A DNA stretch of 64,000 nucleotides from Streptomyces griseoviridis (GTDB lineage: Bacteria > Actinomycetota > Actinomycetes > Streptomycetales > Streptomycetaceae). The position numbers and the translations under genes are program-made. The stretch covers positions 1 through 64,000 of the forward strand of contig BMSM01000003.1 in the NCBI GenBank assembly GCA_014649155.1, written 5' to 3'. A model generated the notes under the pieces. That model had not been told where the DNA came from, searched no databases, and was given only the letters and a program-made list of their open reading frames with translations. This document shows positions 41,970 through 52,479 of the stretch, piece by piece (the first letter of the stretch is position 1; each line of letters starts with the position of its first letter).

Positions 41970-42068
41970 CGGACGACTATCTCAACTGTCCTGGCCTTCG
42001 GTTACAGTCTTGAACAACGCGGATGACCATCGCATGTCGGGGGTGGCCGCCGCTGACAACCACATACA

Positions 42069-42209
42069 GCTCATCCAGAGGGGCAGAGGGACACGGCCCG
42101 ATGAAGCCCCGGCAACCCTCCAGTCGGCACTCGTGAAGAAGCGGGGCTCCCGGCTCGGGAAGGTGCCAAATCCGTCTCACGACGAGATGCGTCGTGAGGA
42201 AGATGAGGA
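42069..42209 (+). ncRNA. SAM-I (S-box) riboswitch in the thrC leader
   Basis: The conserved blocks are in order: P1 5' strand ctcatc (42070-42075), ggggcagagggac, ggcccgatgaag, ccggcaacc, a variable P3 hairpin, ggtgccaaatcc (the tgccaaatcc core), the P4 hairpin (acgac...gtcgt), and the P1 3' strand gatgag (42202-42207). The P1 3' strand overlaps the purine-rich GAGGAG just before thrC, so SAM binding could block translation. SAM-I normally controls methionine genes; here the ruled gene is threonine synthase, which competes for the same precursor. Confidence 0.9.
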
Positions 42210-42226
42210 GAAAGGGCCTCGCCTCC

Positions 42227-43519
42227 ATGGCTGTGCAGACTGCCGAAAGCACCACCTCTCCCGCTGCCGCTCCGGTCGATCTCGGTCCCGCCGCGGCGCT
42301 CTCCTGCCGGGAATGCGGCCACCGCGTGCCCCTCGGCCCGGTCTTCGCCTGCGAGGAGTGTTTCGGCCCGCTGGAGATCGCTTACGACTTCTCCGGATAC
42401 GACACCGAGAAGCTCCGCGCGCGCATCGAGGCGGGCCCCGCGAACATCTGGCGGTACGCGCCGCTGCTCCCCGTCCCCGCCGACGTCGCGGACAAGCCCA
42501 ACATCAACCCGGGCTGGACCAAGCTCGTCAAGGCCGACCGCCTCGCCGCCGAGCTGGGCGTCACCGGCGGCCTGTACGTCAAGGACGACTCCGGCAACCC
42601 GACGCACTCCTTCAAGGACCGCGTCGTCGCGCAGGCCCTGGAGGCCGCCCGCGCCTTCGGCTTCACCACCCTGTCCTGCTCCTCCACCGGCAACCTGGCC
42701 GGGGCCGTCGGCGCCGCCGCCGCCCGAGCCGGCCTGCGCTCGTGCGTGTTCATCCCGCACGACCTGGAGCAGGGCAAGGTCGTCATGGCCGCGGTCTACG
42801 GCGGCGAACTCGTCGGCATCGAGGGCAACTACGACGACGTCAACCGCTTCTGCTCCGAACTGATCGGCGACCCGGCCGGCGAGGGGTGGGGCTTCGTCAA
42901 CGTCAACCTGCGCCCCTACTACGCCGAGGGCTCCAAGACCCTGGCGTACGAGATCTGTGAACAGCTCGGCTGGCGGCTGCCCGACCAGCTCGTCGTGCCC
43001 ATCGCCTCCGGCTCCCAGCTCACGAAGATCGACAAGGGGCTCAGGGAACTGATCGAGCTGGGCCTGGTCGAGGACCGGCCGTACAAGATCTTCGGCGCCC
43101 AGGCGGAGGGCTGCTCTCCGGTGTCCACGGCGTTCAAGGCGGGGCACGACGTGGTCCGCCCGCAGAAGCCGGACACCATCGCCAAGTCCCTCGCGATCGG
43201 CAACCCGGCGGACGGCCCCTACGTCCTCGACATCGCCCGCCGCACCGGCGGCGCGGTGGAGGACGTGGACGACGAGCGGATCGTCGCCGCGATCAAGCTC
43301 CTCGCGCGCACCGAGGGGATCTTCGCGGAGACCGCGGGCGGGGTCACCGTCGGCGTGACGAAGAAGCTCATCGAGGCCGGCGTGCTCGACCCGGCCCTCA
43401 CCACCGTCGTGCTCAACACCGGGGACGGCCTCAAGACGCTGGACGCGGTCGCGGGGACGGGGCTCACGGCGACGATCCGGCCGAACCTCGACTCCTTCCG
43501 CGAGGCGGGGCTGGCCTGA
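42227..43519 (+). CDS. thrC: Threonine synthase ThrC
   Basis: A 430-residue fold-type II PLP enzyme. A small N-terminal zinc-ribbon-like piece (CRECGHRVPL to CEEC) precedes YVKDDSGNPTHSFKDRVV, where Lys130 binds PLP. SCSSTGNLAGAVGAAAARAG holds the phosphate loop, and GVTVGVTKKLIE and VLNTGDGLKT follow. It converts O-phosphohomoserine to threonine. The ATG of MAVQTAES is used. The ribosome-binding site AAAGGG lies ten bases upstream, right behind the riboswitch, which explains the control. Confidence 0.94.
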   Translation: MAVQTAESTTSPAAAPVDLGPAAALSCRECGHRVPLGPVFACEECFGPLEIAYDFSGYDTEKLRARIEAGPANIWRYAPLLPVPADVADKPNINPGWTKLVKADRLAAELGVTGGLYVKDDSGNPTHSFKDRVVAQALEAARAFGFTTLSCSSTGNLAGAVGAAAARAGLRSCVFIPHDLEQGKVVMAAVYGGELVGIEGNYDDVNRFCSELIGDPAGEGWGFVNVNLRPYYAEGSKTLAYEICEQLGWRLPDQLVVPIASGSQLTKIDKGLRELIELGLVEDRPYKIFGAQAEGCSPVSTAFKAGHDVVRPQKPDTIAKSLAIGNPADGPYVLDIARRTGGAVEDVDDERIVAAIKLLARTEGIFAETAGGVTVGVTKKLIEAGVLDPALTTVVLNTGDGLKTLDAVAGTGLTATIRPNLDSFREAGLA

Positions 43520-43607
43520 CGGCCGCCGTCCCTCGTCCGCGGCCGGCGGTACCGGCCGCGCAGTTCCCCGCGCCCCTGGGCCGACCCACCGACCGGAGGT
43601 CAACGTC

Positions 43608-43883
43608 ATGAGTGTCACCGTCCGCATCCCGACCATCCTGCGCACCTACACGGGCGGCAAGGCAGAAGTGAGCGCCGAGGGCGCGAACCTCGGTGAGGTC
43701 ATCGCCGACCTGGAGAAGAACCACACCGGCATCTCCGCCCGCGTCCTGGACGACCAGGGCAAGCTCCGCCGTTTCGTCAACGTCTACGTCAATGACGACG
43801 ACGTCCGTTTCGAGCAGGGCCTGGAGACCGCCACCCCCGACGGGGCGGGTGTCTCGATCATTCCCGCCGTCGCCGGCGGCTGA
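43608..43883 (+). CDS. MoaD/ThiS-family sulfur-carrier protein
   Basis: A 91-residue ubiquitin-like protein ending in Gly-Gly (SIIPAVAGG), the thiocarboxylate-forming tail. VTVRIPTILRTYTGG and FVNVYVNDDDVRF fit the MoaD/ThiS fold. Neighbouring actinobacterial homologues act as CysO-like sulfur donors. Its place 88 bp after thrC suggests a link to amino-acid sulfur metabolism. CGG-AGG precedes the ATG. Confidence 0.9.
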   Translation: MSVTVRIPTILRTYTGGKAEVSAEGANLGEVIADLEKNHTGISARVLDDQGKLRRFVNVYVNDDDVRFEQGLETATPDGAGVSIIPAVAGG

Positions 43884-43903
43884 CCCGGTCACGCACCGTC
43901 CCC

Positions 43904-43944
43904 GGAATTGCCCCCTCCGCAATAGAAGCGGAGGGGGCAATTCC
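43904..43944 (+). terminator. Terminator of the thrC-moaD transcript
   Basis: ggaattgccccctccgc (43904-43920) and its exact complement (43928-43944) form a 17-bp perfect stem with a seven-base A-rich loop, 20 bp after the MoaD-like gene stop. Confidence 0.88.
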
Positions 43945-44158
43945 ATGTGGTTGAGCGCGGTACAGTTGGGGAACGCGCTGCCGATCGAGAGATCGGGAGC
44001 CCCCGAATTCCTGCCGCGCGCCCGACTAGATGTAGCCAAAGTGTGCGCACTCTTCGCGGCTTTTGTGACTTTTATGCGGCCCGACTTGCCCCGGAATCTG
44101 CTGAATTCATGCGATATTCCGGACCGCTCCCGTCCAGAATTCTCGTCCAATTGACCTG

Positions 44159-44186
44159 TTGCAGAGGGCAGTTGGACAGATACATT
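44159..44186 (+). promoter_or_regulatory. Possible promoter of the cold-shock gene
   Basis: ttgcag (44159-44164) and tacatt (44181-44186) are 16 bp apart and resemble vegetative -35 and -10 boxes. The 43945-44296 gap is AT-rich for this genome. This placement gives a leader of ~100 nt before the cold-shock ATG, as is usual for csp genes. No other gene is seen in this gap. Confidence 0.35.
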
Positions 44187-44296
44187 CGGCCGCGGTCGAC
44201 GCGTTCCGGCGCACGCCCCCGCAACCTGGGGGCGAGGTCTGACCCGGATCCGCGAAGTGCGGGTCTGTGCAAGGGCCAGTAATAGGGGAGTTAGGC

Positions 44297-46449
<2,153 letters not shown>

Positions 46450-46482
46450 TCGACCCCAGGGTCGATCGAGCGTCCGGTCGTT

Positions 46483-46529
46483 CGAGGGCGGTGCCCTCTG
46501 TCCTTCACGGGACAGGGGCACCGCCCTCG
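46483..46529 (+). terminator. Terminator after groEL2
   Basis: A 20-bp stem with one bulged T: cgagggcggtgccc-t-ctgtcc pairs with ggacaggggcaccgccctcg around ttcacg, 34 bp after the groEL2 stop. Confidence 0.85.
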
Positions 46530-46704
46530 GCGTTTCCCGGCGACCGCCGGGCGGCCCCGGCGGTCACCGGGCACGGGCGGGGTGTGAGCTGGGTCATGGG
46601 CGCCGGGGCGGGCGGAATGCCGTGGGCGGGAGCCGTGTTACGCGGAGCACGATAAATGCACGTGCACATACCGACCGGTGCTTGCAGAACCGAGGAGCCC
46701 CCAC

Positions 46705-47832
46705 GTGACCACCTCCCCCGATGTCGCCGCCCGCGCCGCCGAGATCCTCGCCCGTCCGGCCGCCCTCAACGGCCTGACCGTCCGCAACCGCATAGCGATG
46801 GCTCCGATGACCCGGATGTTCTCGCCCGGCGGCGTCCCGGGGGAGGACGTGCGGTCGTACTACGCCCGCCGCGCCGCCGCCGGCGTCGGACTGATCGTGA
46901 CGGAGGGGACGTACGTCGGCCACCCCTCCGCCGGGCTGAGCGACCGGGTGCCCCGGTTCCACGGCGAGGAGCAGCTCGCGGGCTGGGCGAAGGTCGCCGA
47001 GGCGGTGCACGCCGGGGGCGGCGCGATCGTGCCGCAGCTCTGGCACATCGGGACGGTGCGCAAGGAGGGGCAGGCGCCGTACCCCGACGCCCCCTCCCAC
47101 GGCCCCTCCGGCCTGCGCATCGGTGAGGACGAGCCGACCGCCACGCCGATGACGCGGCAGGACATCGACGACGTGGTCGCCGCGTTCGCGCAGGCCGCCG
47201 CCGACGCCGAGCGCATCGGGTTCGACGGCGTCGAGATCCACGGCGCCCACGGCTACCTCGTCGACCAGTTCCTGTGGTCCGGCACCAACCGCCGCACCGA
47301 CGCCTACGGCGGCGACCCCGTGGCCCGTACGAGGTTCGCGGCGGAGATCGTCGCGGCCGTGCGCGAGCGGGTGTCGGCCGAGTTCCCCGTCATCTTCCGG
47401 TACTCGCAGTGGAAGCAGGGCGCCTACGACGCCCGGCTCGCCGAGACCCCCCAGGAGCTGGAGGCGATCCTCGCGCCGCTCGCCGCCGCCGGTGTCGACG
47501 CCTTCCACGCCTCCACCCGCCGCTACTGGCTGCCCGAGTTCGACGGCTCCGACCTCAACCTCGCCGGCTGGACCAAGAAGCTGACCGGCAAGCCCGTCAT
47601 CACGGTCGGCTCGGTCGGCCTGGACGGCGAGTTCGGCCAGGCGTTCCTCGGCAAGGGTGCCGAACTGCGCGGCCTGGACGACCTCCTTGACCGCTTGGAG
47701 CGCGACGAGTTCGACCTCGTCGCCGTCGGCCGCGCCCTGCTCCAGGACCCGCACTGGGCCGAGAAGGTCCTCGCGGGCCGCTTCGACGAACTGGCGCCGT
47801 ACGACGCCGCGTCGCTGAAGACCCTGAGCTGA
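46705..47832 (+). CDS. NADH:flavin oxidoreductase, Old Yellow Enzyme family
   Basis: A 375-residue TIM-barrel flavoenzyme: LNGLTVRNRIAMAPMTRMFS, QLWHIGTVRK, DGVEIHGAHGYLVDQFLWSGTNRRTDAYGG (the His pair near the flavin and the active site), and VAVGRALLQDPHWAEKV. It likely reduces activated C=C bonds of enones or nitro-compounds using NAD(P)H. The start is the GTG of TTSPDVAARA behind GAGGAG. Confidence 0.9.
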   Translation: MTTSPDVAARAAEILARPAALNGLTVRNRIAMAPMTRMFSPGGVPGEDVRSYYARRAAAGVGLIVTEGTYVGHPSAGLSDRVPRFHGEEQLAGWAKVAEAVHAGGGAIVPQLWHIGTVRKEGQAPYPDAPSHGPSGLRIGEDEPTATPMTRQDIDDVVAAFAQAAADAERIGFDGVEIHGAHGYLVDQFLWSGTNRRTDAYGGDPVARTRFAAEIVAAVRERVSAEFPVIFRYSQWKQGAYDARLAETPQELEAILAPLAAAGVDAFHASTRRYWLPEFDGSDLNLAGWTKKLTGKPVITVGSVGLDGEFGQAFLGKGAELRGLDDLLDRLERDEFDLVAVGRALLQDPHWAEKVLAGRFDELAPYDAASLKTLS

Positions 47833-47911
47833 GCCCGCTCCCCGGGCGGGCGTAAGGTCCGTGAGATCACCAACTGGCGTACGGCCGGCGGTATCCAGTG
47901 AGGAGTGATCG

Positions 47912-49492
47912 ATGACGGACACAGAGGTGGGCGAGGTCGAGGTGCGCACCACCGGCGGCGCGGTGCGCGGCCGGCGGGAGGACGGTCTCACCGTCTTCCG
48001 GGGCATCCCCTTCGCCGCGCCGCCGGTCGGCGAGGCCCGGTTCGCCGCGCCCCGCCCGGCCCGGGCGTGGGACGGCGTCCGGGAGGCGTACGCCTTCGGC
48101 CCGCCGCCCCCGCAGGACCTGCTGGTCCCCGGCCCGGCGACCGGGTCGGGCGACGGCGACTGGCTGACGGCCAACGTCTGGACGCCCGACGCCGACCCGG
48201 CCGCCCGCCGCCCGGTGATGGTGTGGATCTACGGCGGTGCCTACAAGCTCGGTCACGCCGGCAGCCCCGGTTACGACGCCCGCCGGATAGCGGACGACGG
48301 CGACCTGGTCGTCGTCACCTTCAACTACCGGGTCGGCATGGAGGGTTTCGCCCGTATCGAGGGCGCGCCCGCCAACCGGGGACTGCTCGACCAGGTGGCC
48401 GCGCTGGAGTGGGTCCGGGAGAACATCGCCGCCTTCGGCGGTGACCCGGATCAGGTCACCGTCTTCGGGGAGTCGGCGGGCGCCGGCTCGATCGCCGCGC
48501 TGCTCGCCATGGACCGGGCCCGCGGCCTCTTCCGGCGGGCGATCGCGCAGAGCGTGCCCGGCACGTTCTTCTCCGACCCGCTCGCCCGGGACATCGCCGC
48601 CGCCCTCGCCGCGGAGGCGGGACTGCGCCCGACCGCGGCCGACCTCGCGGCCGTCGCCCCGGACCGGCTGGTCGCGGCCGGGCAGACGCTGGCCGCGAAG
48701 ATGCTCGGCCGCGCCGACCGCTGGGGGCAGGCCGCGCCCACGGTGACGCCGTACGCGCCCGTCGTGGACGGTGACGTCCTGCCCGAACTGCCGTGGCGGG
48801 CGGTGGCCGGCGGGGCGGCCCGGGACGTCGACCTGGTCGTCGGCCACAACCGCGACGAGTTCCGCCTGTTCACCGCCCTCGCCGGACAGCTCGGCCGGAT
48901 CGGCGAGGACCGGGCGACGGCCGCGCTGCGGATGTACGCCCCCGGCGGCGAGGCCGCCTACCGGGCCGCCTTCCCCGACGCGTCCGCCGGCGAGCTGTAC
49001 GAGAGGGTGCAGACGGACTGGCTGTTCGCCGTGCCGACGATGCGGCTGGGCGAGGCCCAGCTCACCGGCGGCGGCCGGGTCCACGCCTACGAGCTGACCT
49101 GGCCGGCCCCCGGCAACGGCGGCGGGCTCGGCGCCTGCCACGCCCTCGACGTGCCCCTGCTCTTCGGCACCTTCGGCGCGGACCTCGGCATCGTGCTCTT
49201 CGCCGGGACCGAGCCCGACGCGACGGCGCACGCGCTGTCCGCCCGGTTCCGCGCGTCCTGGACGGCGTTCGCCAGGACCGGCGACCCGGGCTGGCCGGCG
49301 TACGACACCGAGCGGCGGCTCGTGCAGGTCCTCGACACCGAGCCCGCCGTCGTCCCCTACCCGGAGGAGACCACCCGGCGCCTGTGGGAAGGGCACGAGA
49401 TCACCGCGCTGCCGCTGCTCGGCCGGTCGGATCAGGGCATCGGCTCGACGTCCCTGCGGACCGGGGTGCCCCACACGCGCAGCACCTCGTAG
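47912..49492 (+). CDS. Type-B carboxylesterase
   Basis: A 526-residue alpha/beta hydrolase: FRGIPFAAPPVGEARFAAP (family start), oxyanion WIYGGAYKLG, nucleophile Ser188 in VFGESAGAGSIAALL, and catalytic His near 410 in GACHALDVPLLFG. No signal peptide, so it is cytosolic. Its 3' end overlaps by 61 bp the convergent gene on the minus strand. It hydrolyses carboxylic esters; the substrate is unknown. Confidence 0.9.
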   Translation: MTDTEVGEVEVRTTGGAVRGRREDGLTVFRGIPFAAPPVGEARFAAPRPARAWDGVREAYAFGPPPPQDLLVPGPATGSGDGDWLTANVWTPDADPAARRPVMVWIYGGAYKLGHAGSPGYDARRIADDGDLVVVTFNYRVGMEGFARIEGAPANRGLLDQVAALEWVRENIAAFGGDPDQVTVFGESAGAGSIAALLAMDRARGLFRRAIAQSVPGTFFSDPLARDIAAALAAEAGLRPTAADLAAVAPDRLVAAGQTLAAKMLGRADRWGQAAPTVTPYAPVVDGDVLPELPWRAVAGGAARDVDLVVGHNRDEFRLFTALAGQLGRIGEDRATAALRMYAPGGEAAYRAAFPDASAGELYERVQTDWLFAVPTMRLGEAQLTGGGRVHAYELTWPAPGNGGGLGACHALDVPLLFGTFGADLGIVLFAGTEPDATAHALSARFRASWTAFARTGDPGWPAYDTERRLVQVLDTEPAVVPYPEETTRRLWEGHEITALPLLGRSDQGIGSTSLRTGVPHTRSTS

Positions 49493-49995
49493 TCCGTGAA
49501 CTCGTGGACGAGGCGGTAGGCGAGCGCGGGGCGGGGACCGCGGCGCTGCGCCGCCAGGTACAGCTCGGCCTCGCGGCGGTCGCGGCGCGGGGTGCCGCAC
49601 AGCTGCCACGCCCGGCCGTTCCACGCCTCCGGCAGCCAGCGCTGCTGGGGCTGGGGCCGGTCGTCCCGCACCCCGTACCGGGACTGCACCGGCTCGACGG
49701 GCCGGGGCCGGGCCGGGCCGCCGCCGTACTCGGCGCGGCGGGCGGACCGGCGCCGGGTCTCGCACAGCAGGCACAGGTCGGGCGCGGCCTCGTCCACCGG
49801 CCCGTTGGGGTGCTCGGGGCAGCGGGTGCTGGGGGCGGTCGTCGTGACGCTCTCCTCCAGCAGGTCCAGGGCGCGGCGCAGATCGCCCCGCATCTCGTGG
49901 ACCTTGGCGTCGGGGGTGTCGGTGGACAGGGCCTCGCCGTGCTCACCGAGGAGACGCAGGGCGCGGCCCAGGGCGGTCAGCTGGGCGTGGTTCAT
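49432..49995 (-). CDS. Conserved hypothetical protein with CxxC pair
   Basis: A 187-residue cytosolic protein starting MNHAQLTALGRALRLLGEHGEALST behind GAAGGAC. A helical N-terminal ~65 residues is followed by a possible zinc-binding piece (CPEHPNG ... CLLC), a Pro/Arg-rich linker, and a C-terminal ~70 residues with YRLVHEFTDYEVLRVWGTPV. The family is not known to me. The gene overlaps the tail of the PTS gene by 53 bp (same strand, other frame) and the esterase by 61 bp (opposite strand). Confidence 0.75.
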   Translation of the reverse strand: MNHAQLTALGRALRLLGEHGEALSTDTPDAKVHEMRGDLRRALDLLEESVTTTAPSTRCPEHPNGPVDEAAPDLCLLCETRRRSARRAEYGGGPARPRPVEPVQSRYGVRDDRPQPQQRWLPEAWNGRAWQLCGTPRRDRREAELYLAAQRRGPRPALAYRLVHEFTDYEVLRVWGTPVRRDVEPMP

Positions 49996-51415
49996 GTCCT
50001 TCAGAATCGCACACCGCACCGGCGTCGCCCGGCCCGCGCACCCCGCCCAGCCCGCCGAAGAGGCAGGTCGCCGCGAAACCGACGACGTACCCCGTGAGCA
50101 GTCCGCCGCCGTAGACGGCCGCCGTCACCGCCAGGCCCCGGTCCCCGGCGAGCAGCGGGAACAGCGCCCAGCCGGACGGGCCGATGGCCGTGGCGCCGAC
50201 CTCGGTGCCGAGCATCGCGAAGAGGCCGACGAACGCGCCGCCCGCCGCCCCGCCCACGCACGCCGTCAGGAAGGGACGGCCGAGGGGGAGGGAGACGCCG
50301 TAGATGAGGGGTTCGCCGACGCCGAGCAGGCCGGCCGGGAGGGCCGATCTGATGGTGGTGCGCAGGGAGGTGTCGTGGCGCAGCCGGACGTACACCGCGA
50401 CCGCCGCGCCGACCTGGCCCGCGCCCGCCATGGCCAGCAGCGGCAGCAGGACGGTGTGGCCCTGCTGGTCGATGAGGGTGGTGTGCAGGGGGATCAGCGC
50501 CTGGTGCAGGCCCAGCATGACCAGGGGGAGGAAGAGGCCGCCGAGGAGCAGGCCGGCCAGGACGCCGGTGGTGGTCAGCAGCCAGGTCGCGGCCGTGCCG
50601 ACGGCGGACGCCACCTCGCCGGCCGCGTACATCAGCACGTAGAGGGTGGCCAGGCCGGCGACGAGGACGGTCAGGGTGGGGGTGAGCAGGACGTCCAGGG
50701 TGCCGGGGAGGCGGGCCCGGCACCACTTCTCCACCTGGCAGCCGAGCAGCGCCGCCGCGAGCGCGCCGAGGACGCCGCCCTGGCCGGGGGCGAGCGGCGC
50801 GCCGAACGCGGTCACCTGGGCGACGCCCGGGTAGACGACGACGGCGGCGACCGCGCCGCCCAGGACCGGGGTGCCGCCGAACTCCTTGGCGGTGTTGTGC
50901 CCGACGAACACCGCGATCAGCGCCATGAAGGCGGCGGAGAGCGCCGTGAGCGCCGGGGTGAGGCCGGGCAGCAGGCGCAGATTGCGCAGCAGGCCGGCGA
51001 CGCCCGCGAGGATGCCGCAGCCGATCAGGGCGGGGATGAGCGGGACGAAGACGTCCGCGACGCGGCGCAGGGCGGCTTTGAGGGGAGTGGCGTTGCGCCG
51101 CTTCTGGCGGGCCTTCAGCTCCGCGCCGCGCCGGGCGAGGGCGTCGGCGGAGCCGTCCCGCTCCGCGAGCAGCGCCTCGAACGCCTCCGTCACCCGCCCG
51201 ACCGTCCCCGGCCCCAGCACCACCTGGTACGACGGGCCGTCCTCCACGACGCCGAGCACGCCGGGCAGGGACCGCAGGTCGGCGTCGTGGACCCGGGTCC
51301 GGTCGGCGAGGACCAGCCGGAGCCGGGTCACGCAGTGGGCGACGGAGACGACGTTGGCGGGGCCGCCGACCAGGGGGAGGAGGGCGGTGGCGGTGGCGCG
51401 GGGGTCGTTGTGCAC
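49943..51415 (-). CDS. PTS EIIBC permease (MurP-like), no EIIA
   Basis: A 490-residue permease. The N-terminal EIIB domain has phospho-Cys28 in VVSVAHCVTRLRLVL. After a linker, the EIIC domain has about ten membrane segments (LIPALIGCGILAGVAGLL, GEPLIYGVSLPLGRPFLTACVGGAAGG). EIIA is absent, as in MurP. The pairing with murQ and an RpiR regulator points to N-acetylmuramic acid or an N-acetylhexosamine derivative. The start is GTG 16 bp after murQ. The last ~30 residues (after FGGLGG) are polar, look non-conserved and overlap the next gene. Confidence 0.85.
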   Translation of the reverse strand: MHNDPRATATALLPLVGGPANVVSVAHCVTRLRLVLADRTRVHDADLRSLPGVLGVVEDGPSYQVVLGPGTVGRVTEAFEALLAERDGSADALARRGAELKARQKRRNATPLKAALRRVADVFVPLIPALIGCGILAGVAGLLRNLRLLPGLTPALTALSAAFMALIAVFVGHNTAKEFGGTPVLGGAVAAVVVYPGVAQVTAFGAPLAPGQGGVLGALAAALLGCQVEKWCRARLPGTLDVLLTPTLTVLVAGLATLYVLMYAAGEVASAVGTAATWLLTTTGVLAGLLLGGLFLPLVMLGLHQALIPLHTTLIDQQGHTVLLPLLAMAGAGQVGAAVAVYVRLRHDTSLRTTIRSALPAGLLGVGEPLIYGVSLPLGRPFLTACVGGAAGGAFVGLFAMLGTEVGATAIGPSGWALFPLLAGDRGLAVTAAVYGGGLLTGYVVGFAATCLFGGLGGVRGPGDAGAVCDSEGHEPRPADRPGPRPASPR

Positions 51416-51431
51416 CCCCCGAGCCTGCGGC

Positions 51432-52358
51432 TCACCGCTCCGTCGCGCCCAGCGCGGCGCGCAGCCGGCCGCCGGAGTCCTCCAGAAGGCGGGCGGCCGT
51501 CGGGCCGTCCACCCCCGCCAGCAGGATCAGCACCGCCTGCTTGACCTCCCCGCCGGCCGCGTCCAGCGCCCGCTCGATCTCCTCGTCGCCGGCGCCGGTC
51601 GCCTGGGCGACGATCCGCCGGGACCGGGCGCGCAGCTTCTCGTTGGAGGCGCGGACGTCGACCATCAGGTTCCCGTAGGTCTTGCCGAGCCGGATCATCG
51701 TGATCGTCGACAGCATGTTGAGGACGAGTTTCTGCGCCGTGCCGGCCTTCAGCCGGGTCGAGCCGGCGATCAGCTCGGGGCCGGTGACGACCTCGATGCC
51801 GTGCTCGGCGGCGGCGGCCAGCGCGCTGCCCTCGTTGCAGGCCAGTCCCACGGTGAGGGCGCCGCGCGCGCGGGCGTGCGTGACGGCGCCGACGGCGTAC
51901 GGGGTGCGCCCCGAGGCGGAGACGCCGACCACGGTGTCGTCGGCGGTGAGGGCGAGCGCGTCCAGGTCGGCACGGGCCAGCCCGGCGGAGTCCTCGGCGC
52001 CCTCGACGGAGGTCACCATGGCGTCCGGCCCGCCCGCGATCAGGCCGACGACCTGACCGGGCGCCGTGTTGAAGGTGGGCGGGCACTCGGAGGCGTCCAG
52101 CACGCCGAGCCGTCCGGCGGTACCGGCCCCGGCGTAGACCAGCCGGCCGCCGCGCCCCATCCGTACGGCGATGGCGTCGACGGCGGCGGCGATCTCGGGC
52201 AGCCGCGCGGCGACGGCGGCGGCGACCCCGGCGTCCTCCCCGTTCATGAGCCGGGCGATGTCGAGCGTCGCCAGCCGGTCGATCCCGGCGAACTCCGGCC
52301 GGAACGCCTCGGTGGCCAGCGCGTCGAGCTGGGAGCGGAGGTCAGGGGTGGAAGTCAT
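51432..52358 (-). CDS. murQ: N-acetylmuramic acid 6-phosphate etherase MurQ
   Basis: A 308-residue SIS-domain protein: VYAGAGTAGRLGVLDASECPPTFN (with the catalytic Glu in DASE), GVSASGRTPYAVGA, and KAGTAQKLVLNMLSTITMIRLGKTYGNLMVDVRASNEKL, which is MurQ-specific. It cleaves the lactyl ether of MurNAc-6-P to give GlcNAc-6-P and D-lactate. The product then feeds into NagA, encoded elsewhere in this window. It lies between the RpiR regulator and the EIIBC gene in one operon. Confidence 0.94.
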   Translation of the reverse strand: MTSTPDLRSQLDALATEAFRPEFAGIDRLATLDIARLMNGEDAGVAAAVAARLPEIAAAVDAIAVRMGRGGRLVYAGAGTAGRLGVLDASECPPTFNTAPGQVVGLIAGGPDAMVTSVEGAEDSAGLARADLDALALTADDTVVGVSASGRTPYAVGAVTHARARGALTVGLACNEGSALAAAAEHGIEVVTGPELIAGSTRLKAGTAQKLVLNMLSTITMIRLGKTYGNLMVDVRASNEKLRARSRRIVAQATGAGDEEIERALDAAGGEVKQAVLILLAGVDGPTAARLLEDSGGRLRAALGATER

Positions 52359-52479
52359 GCAAGGCGGCCCTTCTCAACGTCGGTGTCGATGATGCCCTCG
52401 GGGGCGCGGGGCTGTCTCGCTGTGCGGCCGCGCCGCGTGGGCGTGGTCCACCCGGCGGACCCGCGGCCGCCCCCGCCGG

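Noticed and set aside
43945..44296. Small genes in the gap before the cold-shock gene
   Set aside because: The available frames lack ribosome-binding sites and natural protein composition. The gap is AT-rich, as expected for a promoter and a cold-shock leader.
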